Origin: Mycobacterium kansasii ATCC 12478
GTDB lineage: Bacteria > Actinomycetota > Actinomycetes > Mycobacteriales > Mycobacteriaceae
Reading direction: 5' to 3'
Length of the DNA: 64,000 bases
NCBI RefSeq assembly: GCF_000157895.3
Contig: NC_022663.1
Coordinates: forward strand, 1,612,001-1,676,000
This document shows, piece by piece, positions 16,439 through 23,963 of this stretch. The notes under the pieces are model-generated. The model made no database searches, was not told where the DNA came from, and was given only the letters and a program-made list of their open reading frames with translations. The number at the start of each line of letters is the position of its first letter. Position 1 is the stretch's first letter. The position numbers and the translations under genes are program-made.

Positions 16439-17863
16439 TCAGGCAGCAGCCCCTCCGACTGGCTCCCCCGCAGTTTGTTGTCGCAACGTCGGTGCCGGCC
16501 CACTCCCGCCGTGCGGACGTACGTAGCGCCACCAGGTCAACGTCGTGGCGCCGATATAGCACAGCAGAAAGACCCAGAATGCCGGGGTTTCGGTGCCGGC
16601 GCTCACATACGACTGCCGCAGCACCAGGTTGACCCCCATGGCGCCCAACCCGCCGAGTGTCCCGGCAAACCCGATCAAGGCTCCCGACATGACCCGCTCC
16701 CAGTGGCGGCGTTCGGCGGCGGTGACGTTCAGCGCGCGACTGCGATTCTGAAAAATCGACGGGATCAGCTTGAACACCGAGCCCTTGCCTATGCCGCAAC
16801 AGATGAACAGCGTGATGAAGCCGAAGATGTAGCCGATCATCGTATGGACGGTGGGCCCTCCGCGAATCCCCTGAGTGAGGTCGTCGTGGGTGCTGACCGC
16901 GACCAGGAACCCACCGGCTCCCGCCATGGCGGCCAACGCACTGAGGGTCACGTAACCACCGCCAAAGCGGTCGCCCAACCTGCCGCCGACTATCCGCGCC
17001 ACCGATCCCAGCAGCGGGCCGATGAAGGCGATCTCGGCCGCGTGCAGCGACGCCTGTGCGTGGGTTTGCCCCGCGGCCACGAAATTGTGCACCAGCACCT
17101 GGCCGAAAGCGAACGCGAAGCCAAGGAACGAGCCGGAGCAGCACAGGTAGAGAAACGAGATTGCCCACGAGTCGGGAACCCGCAGAACCGATCGCACATG
17201 GCCCACGTCGATCACGTGGCTGAGGTTGTCCAGGAACACTGCCGCGCCGACAGCCGCTACGGCCAGCAGCACCAGGTAAACCGCGCACACCACGTAGGGC
17301 GCCTGGTGGCCGGCGGTCGCCAGCACCACGAGCCCGACTGCCTGAATGGCCGCCGACCCCAGGTTGGTGAAACCCCCGGTGAAGCCCAGCGCAAAGCCCT
17401 TGAGCCGCTGCGGGTAGAAGGCTTCGATGTGCGCCAGCGACGCGGCGTAGTTGCCGCCGCCCAATCCGGTCAGCGCGGCGCACACCAGATATGGCCACAA
17501 CGGCAGGCCGGGATTAGCCAGCAACACCATCGCGCCGACGGTGGGGATCAGCAACACCAGCGACGACAAAACGGCCCAGGTGCGGCCGCCGAACCTGGTG
17601 GTGGCCATCGCATAGGGAATTCGCAAGATCGCCCCGACGAACGTCGCGGTGGCCGCCAGCAGCAGTTTGTCGCCGGTCGAGAAACCGTAGACGCTCTCCG
17701 GCATGAACAGCACCATCACCGACCAGAGGTACCAGATGGAGAAGGCGATGTGGCCGGTCACGTTCGACCAGATCAGATTGCGGCGGGCGATCACGTTGTT
17801 GCCGTCGCGCCAGGCGGCGGCGTCCTCCGCATCCCAATCCGCGATGCGGTGTGGTCGCGCCAT
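16439..17863 (-). CDS. narK3: Nitrate/nitrite transporter, NarK3 type
   Basis: A 474-residue MFS transporter with about 12 membrane segments. Opening residues MARPHRIADWDAEDAAAW and the internal stretches SVYGFSTGDKLLLAATAT and GIGKGSVFKLIPSIF closely resemble NarK3. The nitrate signature-like GGGNYAAS and GFTGGFTNLG glycine stretches are present. It would exchange nitrate and nitrite across the membrane, possibly feeding narGHJI 28 kb away. ATG at 17863 chosen because AAAGG lies 9 bases upstream; the frame extends 27 codons further without support. Confidence 0.87.
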   Translation of the reverse strand: MARPHRIADWDAEDAAAWRDGNNVIARRNLIWSNVTGHIAFSIWYLWSVMVLFMPESVYGFSTGDKLLLAATATFVGAILRIPYAMATTRFGGRTWAVLSSLVLLIPTVGAMVLLANPGLPLWPYLVCAALTGLGGGNYAASLAHIEAFYPQRLKGFALGFTGGFTNLGSAAIQAVGLVVLATAGHQAPYVVCAVYLVLLAVAAVGAAVFLDNLSHVIDVGHVRSVLRVPDSWAISFLYLCCSGSFLGFAFAFGQVLVHNFVAAGQTHAQASLHAAEIAFIGPLLGSVARIVGGRLGDRFGGGYVTLSALAAMAGAGGFLVAVSTHDDLTQGIRGGPTVHTMIGYIFGFITLFICCGIGKGSVFKLIPSIFQNRSRALNVTAAERRHWERVMSGALIGFAGTLGGLGAMGVNLVLRQSYVSAGTETPAFWVFLLCYIGATTLTWWRYVRPHGGSGPAPTLRQQTAGEPVGGAAA

Positions 17864-19048
17864 ACGGTACTTACCTTTCACAGACGATGTCGACGTACCA
17901 CCGAGCGGCAATACATGGTGGCTTAGTGTGCATTCACTCAGCAAGATCAGGCAACAGGTGGGTCGGTGCGTTTAGTTGCTTGCCCACCGAAACCGTCCGA
18001 CGTTGCTCGGCCCATCGGTTCGGACGCCCGGCATACGGATGGTCAGTATGACGACGCGCCACCGGCCGGCCGCGGGTTGCCTAACTTTCCCAACGAGGGC
18101 TCTGACGAAAAGTGCACGGACACTGCTCTTCCTCCGCGTCACAAATGACTACCCGATCGGACAGCCACGCAATGCGGTTCTAAGGGGCTTTTGACGACGA
18201 CCGGTGACACCTGGGCATTGACGAACACGGGCACCGCTGCACGCCGTCACACCGACCACCCGACAGTGAAGCCCAATCGCGGTCACCCGACAACTAGACA
18301 TCGCTGACGCACAGGAGATTTTCAGCTCACTTGGCCAGTGCCGCCAGCCGAGCTGAGGCTTCAGATCACTCGGGCCCGGCTCGGCTTCGGGCCACGGCCG
18401 GCGCCGCAGCAGCGGCGATGATGGAGAGCCGCACCGCTTTCCGCTGATGTACCCCTAGCCCGGATTGCGGCATTGTCCTGGTTGGTCGAAATAGCTTGCC
18501 GTGTAACCATATCCGGGCTGGCGTAATGCCTGAAACCCAGTCGAATAGTCAATTCGGTACCGCCGTGGCGGAGTCACCCGGAGAGATGTCCGGCCGCCAG
18601 AAATGCTGCGATTCGAAATACTTCCACCCCCCAATGTAATTAATGTCATGCGCGTCGGGCTTTCCGGGCAGCTCCTCGACGCCGGGCCGCTTGACCGCAT
18701 CGTTACACCCGAAGGTTAGCTGTAAATCTGCTGTGCATCGTAAGTTTTGGTATCCATATGCAACAATTGCATGCAACTATCTAATGGTCAGAGTGAGACT
18801 TGCGCAGTCAAGATGAGTACGCGACGGATGGTCAACGTGCGCCGGCAGCCCTGCTCACCCTTGACTGCGCGTCACCGTTGACAGCCACAATCGTTGCAAC
18901 ACAACAGCTGTAGGGACATCCGTTGTGTTTGGCAACATCCCGGTCAGCCGCCGATTGCCTGACCTCGCCGCGCATGCTCAGCGAGTCCCGCGGCTCGGCT
19001 TGTCGCAACCTGAGCGGAACTGAGGGCGGAACTGAGGAAGGTGAAAAG
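17864..19048. other. Long AT-richer intergenic region
   Basis: About 1.2 kb between narK3 and the first PPE gene. It contains a frameshifted coding fragment on the minus strand (18455-18776). The rest has only short open frames with no recognisable product. The narK3 promoter should lie at the left end and the PPE promoter at the right end. Confidence 0.5.
18455..18776 (-). pseudogene. Frameshifted small ORF of unknown family
   Basis: Two overlapping minus-strand frames join into one protein-like chain. The first contains ELPGKPDAHDINYIGGWKYF followed by SQHFWRP and stops at about 18549; the frame shifted by one base near 18560 continues YRIDYSTGFQALRQPGYGY and then TASYFDQPGQCRNPG. The aromatic, glycine-rich composition looks like a small secreted or cell-wall protein, but I do not recognise the family. 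A sequencing error or a genuine inactivating indel could explain it; chance is not excluded. Confidence 0.3.
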
Positions 19049-20236
19049 CTGATACTCGACTACGGGGCCCTGGCGCCCGAGATCAACTCGGGCAGAATGT
19101 ATTCGGGTCCTGGCTCGACGTCAATGCTGACGGCCGCCGCAGCCTGGGAGGCACTCGCCGCCGGCTTGGAGTCCACAGCACGCGCGTACTGCGTCGTGAT
19201 CTCGCAGCTGCAAGGCGAAAGTTGGTCGGGCAGTGCGTCGGCGGCAATGGGCAGCGCCGTCGCACCATACCTGGCATGGGCGACGGCGACGGGAGCGCAG
19301 GCCGAGCAGGCTGCCAGCGGAGCTCGTGCGGCAGCGGCCGCCTATGAGGCTGCGTTCGCCGCGACGGTGCCACCGGCCCTGGTGATCGCCAACCGCGACC
19401 AGTTGGCGACGCTGATGGTAACCAATGTTTTTGGCCAGAACACCACGGCCATCGCCGCCACCGAATCCGAGTACGAGCAGATGTGGGCTCAGGATGCTGC
19501 CGCGATGTACGGTTACGCCGCCGCGTCGTCGGCAGCGACCAGACTGACCCCTTTCCGGGAACCACCCCAGACCGCGAACGTCACCGGGCAAACAGCCCAA
19601 TCCATTGCGGTGGCCCAAGCCGGCGCCGCATCGGCCGCCGGCAATGCTCGGACCGGCTTGACGCAATTGATGTCAACGGTGTCACAAGAGCTGCAAGCCC
19701 TGGCAGCGGGCGGTCATCCGGCCCATTCCTGGTGGCTGGGGCCATCGACGGTGCTTGCGGCCTTCAGCGCCTTCAACACACTGGCCGGCCCGGCGAGTTT
19801 GGCCTCGAATTTCAGCCGTACCAGTACGTCGGCCGGAAGTTTCCTGACGGGGGCCTACCGATCCGGGATCCAGGCCGGCGGCGGCGCCGCGAAGGCGATC
19901 GCCAAGGGTGCGGAATCGGTTGGCCCGGCAACCCTGCGCGGCCAGGTGACAGTGAGTGTAGGTAACGCGGCACCGGTCGGCAGACTCTCTGTTCCGCAAG
20001 GCTGGGCGACGGCAAATCCACCTGTCCTGGCGGCGGCCGACGAGCCGATGTGGTTGTCCGACAACGAACTCGACGGCGGCCCGTCATGGTCGTCGGAGAC
20101 CCCGGAGATGCTCACCGGGCCGCCGACCGCGGGCATGGGGCCGATAGCGGGCTTCTCGACGCGTCCCACCGTCGGCAGCGTATTGCGCGTGGAGCCCCGC
20201 CGGTTCAAGATGCCACGCCCGTCCCTCGGCGGCTAG
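19049..20236 (+). CDS. PPE protein, SVP subfamily
   Basis: A PPE-family protein of about 395 residues from the chosen start. The N-terminal 180 residues form the PPE helical domain (LDYGALAPEINSGRMYSGPG and WSGSASAAMGSAVAPYLAW), and the C-terminal part has the PPE-SVP motif GRLSVPQGW and the ending FKMPRPSLGG. These proteins are exported by ESX systems, usually ESX-5, and localise to the cell surface. No ATG or GTG precedes the conserved start; CTG at 19049 stands exactly where ATG normally is, with GAGGAAGG upstream. Followed after 48 bases by a related PPE gene. Confidence 0.88.
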   Translation: MILDYGALAPEINSGRMYSGPGSTSMLTAAAAWEALAAGLESTARAYCVVISQLQGESWSGSASAAMGSAVAPYLAWATATGAQAEQAASGARAAAAAYEAAFAATVPPALVIANRDQLATLMVTNVFGQNTTAIAATESEYEQMWAQDAAAMYGYAAASSAATRLTPFREPPQTANVTGQTAQSIAVAQAGAASAAGNARTGLTQLMSTVSQELQALAAGGHPAHSWWLGPSTVLAAFSAFNTLAGPASLASNFSRTSTSAGSFLTGAYRSGIQAGGGAAKAIAKGAESVGPATLRGQVTVSVGNAAPVGRLSVPQGWATANPPVLAAADEPMWLSDNELDGGPSWSSETPEMLTGPPTAGMGPIAGFSTRPTVGSVLRVEPRRFKMPRPSLGG

Positions 20237-20284
20237 TAGGTCCGCGACCTGAAACCGGCCCGTCCATGCACAGAAAGGCTGCCG

Positions 20285-21445
20285 ATGCTTGATTTCGGGA
20301 TACTGCCTCCCGAGATCAATTCGGCCAGAATGTATTCCGGGCCAGGCGCGGGACCGCTGCTGGCGGCCGCGTCGGCGTGGGCGGCGCTGGCCGCGCAACT
20401 GGAACTGTTCGCGGCCGGTTACTCCACAGTGCTGTCGGAGCTGCTGGACACCAGCTGGTCGGGCGCCGCGGCCATCGCTATGGCCGGCGCCATCACCCCA
20501 TATGTGGCGTGGGCGCTGACGACAGCGGCGCAGGCTGAACAAATCGCCAATCAGGCTCGGGCAGCGGCGGCCGCGTACGAGGCGGCTTACGCCGCAACGG
20601 TGCCGCCGGAAGTGGTCGCAGCCAATCGCATCGTGCTTGCGACGCTGGTGGCAACCAACTTCTTCGGTCAGAACACCCTACTGATCGCCGCCACCGAGGC
20701 CGCCTACGTGGAGATGTGGGCTCAGGACGCGGCAGCGATGTATTGCTATGCCGCTTCGTCGTTGGTTGCCACGCAACCGGTGCCGCTCAGCCCTCCGCCG
20801 CAGAGCGCAACTGGCGACGGACCAGCCGACGAGACGGCTGCGGCGGCGTATCTGGTTGCCACCTCGACCGCCGAACACGGCAAACTGTGCCAAATCGTGG
20901 CGCAGCTGCTGCAAATCCTTGCAACAGCAGGGCATTCGGGTTCTTGGTGGATATTCTGGCCGACCCTGTTGCTTACGCTCGTCAGCGACTTCAATGCCCT
21001 CACCGGCCCGGCGAACCTTGCTGCCGCCCTCAGCCGCACCATCACCTCGGCGGGCCGATTCGGTACCGGGCTTTACCGCTCCGACGCCCAGGCCGAGGCC
21101 AAGGCCCTTCCCATCACCCGGGCGACCACGGTGCGGGCGGGACAGTCAGGAAACGGTGCGGTGCTTGCCCGGGCGCGGTGCGTTGCGACGGTGGGACGCC
21201 TGTCCGTCCCGCAGAGCTGGACGGCGGCCATCTCACAGCCCAGCGTCGGCGATACACTGCCGGAGCCCCGCGGGACCGGTCTTCGCGCTGTTCCGGCGGG
21301 CGGCGCAGACTCACCGAACGGCATCTCCAACCGGCTGCTCGGCATGGGGCCGATGACCGGCAACGTCGCCCGACACACCGGCACCCCGGTGTTGCGGAAG
21401 GGGCGTCGCCGTTTCACGATGCCGCGTCCGCTATCCGGCGGGTAG
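20285..21445 (+). CDS. PPE protein, SVP subfamily (second copy)
   Basis: A 386-residue PPE-SVP protein with MLDFGILPPEINSARMYSGPG at the N terminus, GQNTLLIAATEAAYVEMWAQD in the PPE domain, GRLSVPQSW in the C-terminal region and the same FTMPRPLSGG ending as its neighbour. It looks like a tandem duplicate that has diverged, mostly after the PPE domain. AGAAAGG precedes the ATG. No PE or Esx partner gene is adjacent, so its PE partner must be encoded elsewhere. Confidence 0.9.
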   Translation: MLDFGILPPEINSARMYSGPGAGPLLAAASAWAALAAQLELFAAGYSTVLSELLDTSWSGAAAIAMAGAITPYVAWALTTAAQAEQIANQARAAAAAYEAAYAATVPPEVVAANRIVLATLVATNFFGQNTLLIAATEAAYVEMWAQDAAAMYCYAASSLVATQPVPLSPPPQSATGDGPADETAAAAYLVATSTAEHGKLCQIVAQLLQILATAGHSGSWWIFWPTLLLTLVSDFNALTGPANLAAALSRTITSAGRFGTGLYRSDAQAEAKALPITRATTVRAGQSGNGAVLARARCVATVGRLSVPQSWTAAISQPSVGDTLPEPRGTGLRAVPAGGADSPNGISNRLLGMGPMTGNVARHTGTPVLRKGRRRFTMPRPLSGG

Positions 21446-21474
21446 CCGGTGCACTGCGAGCCGCCGGCGAGCCG

Positions 21475-23859
21475 TTATCGTCTGCCGACCTGTTGCGCTG
21501 CTCCGGCGTCTCCGGCATCCGGGTTCTTCGGTGGCTCCTCGAGCACGTGGTAGCCGGGGTCGAGCATCCACATGGGCCGGTTGCCGCTCTGGCGGGCCTT
21601 GCCGGTGATCCGCAACAGCTGGCCCGGTTGGATGTCGGCGCCGCCGCGCCCATCACGAAACGCGATTCGGATGTCCCCGCTCTCGTCGCCCACCAGGATC
21701 CATCGCTGCGTTCGCCCGCGTTTGCTGATGTCCTCGACCTGACTGACCCGCCCTTCGATGGTCGCGCGCTGCCCGGGAATCAGCCCTGCCACGGTGATCA
21801 CCGACGACGGCCGCTCGGGGTGCTCGTAGGCATAGACGGCCGACCCGTCGCCCCGGGAAACCCACGCTTCGAACCTGTCCAGAACCCGTGCCACCCGTTG
21901 CTCGAAGCCGTCCGGGTAGGCCTCCTTGATGCGGGACTGGACGTCGTAGGGCACGATCGTGGCCGCGGCGTCCGGAATCAAGCTGACAGCCTGGGCGATC
22001 TTGTCCGCGGTGCGGTCGTGCAGCAGCCGCCCCAGCACCGGCGCGAAGGTTCGGCGTGGCAACAACACCGTCACGTTGGTATCTGGATGTTCATCGCGCG
22101 CTTGGGCAACCAGCAGCTGAGCCGCCCGGTTGATGCGCCGATCCGGACAGTCCACCACCCGCAACGGGGTGTCGAGGTCGAAGTGGTCCCAGCGTTTGCG
22201 CAACTGCGCGGCCTGGGCCGCATCGACCATGAAATGCACCGCGATCAATTCGTCGGCGCGAAGCCCTTTCCCGTACCGCAACGCCTCGAGCACCGAGAGA
22301 TCGACCGAGCTCACAAAGACATACACCCGGTGCCGGGCATACCTCACCACCTCGGGACGGTCGGTCCGGAACATCTCGAGAATGGCTGCCTCGGACCGAT
22401 ATTCGCGGTTGAGCCGCATCAGGAAATACACCAGTATCGGAAACACGACGACGACCAGCCAGGCGCCCTCGGTGAACTTCGCCACCGCGAAAATGCCCAC
22501 CACGACCGTCGACAAGATTCCCGCCGACAGGTTGATGGCCAACCGGTAACGCCATCCGGGTTCGCGTTGGGTCAGATGGTGTTTGGTCATCCCGTAGCCG
22601 GCCATCGAGAACCCGGTGAACACTCCGATCGCGTAGAACGGGACCAGCGCGTTGACCGACCCGCCGGTGATCACTAGCAGCGTCACCGATAGCGCCGTCA
22701 AGGTGATGATGCCGTTCGAAAAGACCAGGCGGTAACCACGTTTGGTCAGCTGCCGGGGCAGGAACCGGTCTTCGGCGACGAAACTGGCCAGCGCCGGAAA
22801 CCCGTTGAAGCTGGTGTTGGCACCGGTGAAAAGGATTGCCGCGGTTGAGGCCTGGACCAGAATGAAGAAGACGTGTCCGATCGCCCCGGTGCCGAACACC
22901 GCTCGCCCGATTTGGGAAAGCACCGACGGATATTCAGTGCGGTAGGGCGTGGCGTGGGTAGCATAGGCAAGGTAAGCCACACCGGCCAGCAGGAAGCCGA
23001 GAATACAGGCCATCGTAGTGAGAACCCGACGAGCATTGCGGCCCTGAGGTTTCCGGAATACATCGACGGTATTGGAGATTGCCTCCACGCCCGTCAGCGA
23101 CGAACCGCCGTTGGCGAATGCGCGCAGCACAACCAGGATGGTTGCACCCATCACCAATCCGTTCCCCTGGTGGACGGGTACCGTCCCCGGTAGTTGCGCA
23201 GGATCGTATATCGGTAATTCCCAGCATATTCGACGGACGACGCCGGTGATGATGGTCAAGGCGATCATGATGACAAAGAAATACGTCGCCGCCGCGAACG
23301 GTAGTCCGGCTTCGCGCATGCCCCGCAGGTTCGCATAGCAGATGACAATCACCACACCGACCGTGATTTCCAGGCTGTAGGGGCCCAGCGCCGGGATGGC
23401 TGACACCACCGCAACGGTCCCGGCCGCCGACTGCACGGCGACGGTAACCACGTAATCGATGAGCAGTGCCGCAGCTGCGATCTGCGCGACGCGCGGTCCG
23501 AAATTCTCCCGCGCCACGATGTAGGAACCGCCGGCCCGGGTGTAGGCGATCACAACCTGCCGATACGAAGCCGTGACCAGCACCAGGATCAGCAGGATGA
23601 CGCCCGTGAGGGGCAACAGCAACGCGAAGGCCGCCAGTCCGGCATTCGGCAGCAGCTCGATCAGGATCTGCTCCGGACCATAGGCCGTGGACGAGATGGC
23701 GTCCGGCGAGAGTGCGCCCAGCGCAACGGGATTCGACAGTTTCTCGGATCCCAGGTTTTCGGTGATGAGCGGTTTGCCCAGAAACACCCGCTTGACGATG
23801 TCGCCCAGCGACAGTGGGATAGCCGGCTTGGCAGCCGGATTACCAGCCAAAGCGGTCAC
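21475..23859 (-). CDS. KimA-like APC permease with C-terminal OB-fold
   Basis: A protein of about 794 residues. Residues ~50-460 are an APC-superfamily transporter of about 12 helices with DAISSTAYGPEQIL in the first helix and RAGGSYIVARENFG, the signature of KimA/YdaO-type potassium uptake permeases. A cytosolic domain (~470-670) follows, as in KimA. The last ~100 residues form an extra OB-fold (PGQRATIEGRVSQVEDISKR to YHVLEEP) of a type usually encoded as a separate small protein near the Trk/CeoBC genes. Potassium import is likely but amino-acid transport is possible. GTG at 23859 chosen because AAGGAG is 5 bases upstream. Confidence 0.8.
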   Translation of the reverse strand: MTALAGNPAAKPAIPLSLGDIVKRVFLGKPLITENLGSEKLSNPVALGALSPDAISSTAYGPEQILIELLPNAGLAAFALLLPLTGVILLILVLVTASYRQVVIAYTRAGGSYIVARENFGPRVAQIAAAALLIDYVVTVAVQSAAGTVAVVSAIPALGPYSLEITVGVVIVICYANLRGMREAGLPFAAATYFFVIMIALTIITGVVRRICWELPIYDPAQLPGTVPVHQGNGLVMGATILVVLRAFANGGSSLTGVEAISNTVDVFRKPQGRNARRVLTTMACILGFLLAGVAYLAYATHATPYRTEYPSVLSQIGRAVFGTGAIGHVFFILVQASTAAILFTGANTSFNGFPALASFVAEDRFLPRQLTKRGYRLVFSNGIITLTALSVTLLVITGGSVNALVPFYAIGVFTGFSMAGYGMTKHHLTQREPGWRYRLAINLSAGILSTVVVGIFAVAKFTEGAWLVVVVFPILVYFLMRLNREYRSEAAILEMFRTDRPEVVRYARHRVYVFVSSVDLSVLEALRYGKGLRADELIAVHFMVDAAQAAQLRKRWDHFDLDTPLRVVDCPDRRINRAAQLLVAQARDEHPDTNVTVLLPRRTFAPVLGRLLHDRTADKIAQAVSLIPDAAATIVPYDVQSRIKEAYPDGFEQRVARVLDRFEAWVSRGDGSAVYAYEHPERPSSVITVAGLIPGQRATIEGRVSQVEDISKRGRTQRWILVGDESGDIRIAFRDGRGGADIQPGQLLRITGKARQSGNRPMWMLDPGYHVLEEPPKNPDAGDAGAAQQVGRR

Positions 23860-23963
23860 GACCACTCCTTACCCCAGGCGCAGCGCACCCTGAGCGCTGA
23901 CGAAACATTCGATGCATTCTGCCAAGCCGGTGTCTGTTTGCGGGTTGGTTAGGGTGGGCACTC

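Noticed and set aside
16274..17926. A 550-codon plus-strand open frame
   Set aside because: Antisense to the NarK3-type transporter; no motifs.
23860..23963. A cyclic di-AMP riboswitch before the KimA-like gene
   Set aside because: Only about 100 bases separate the divergent starts, too short for the known ydaO motif plus promoter, and no conserved motif is visible.
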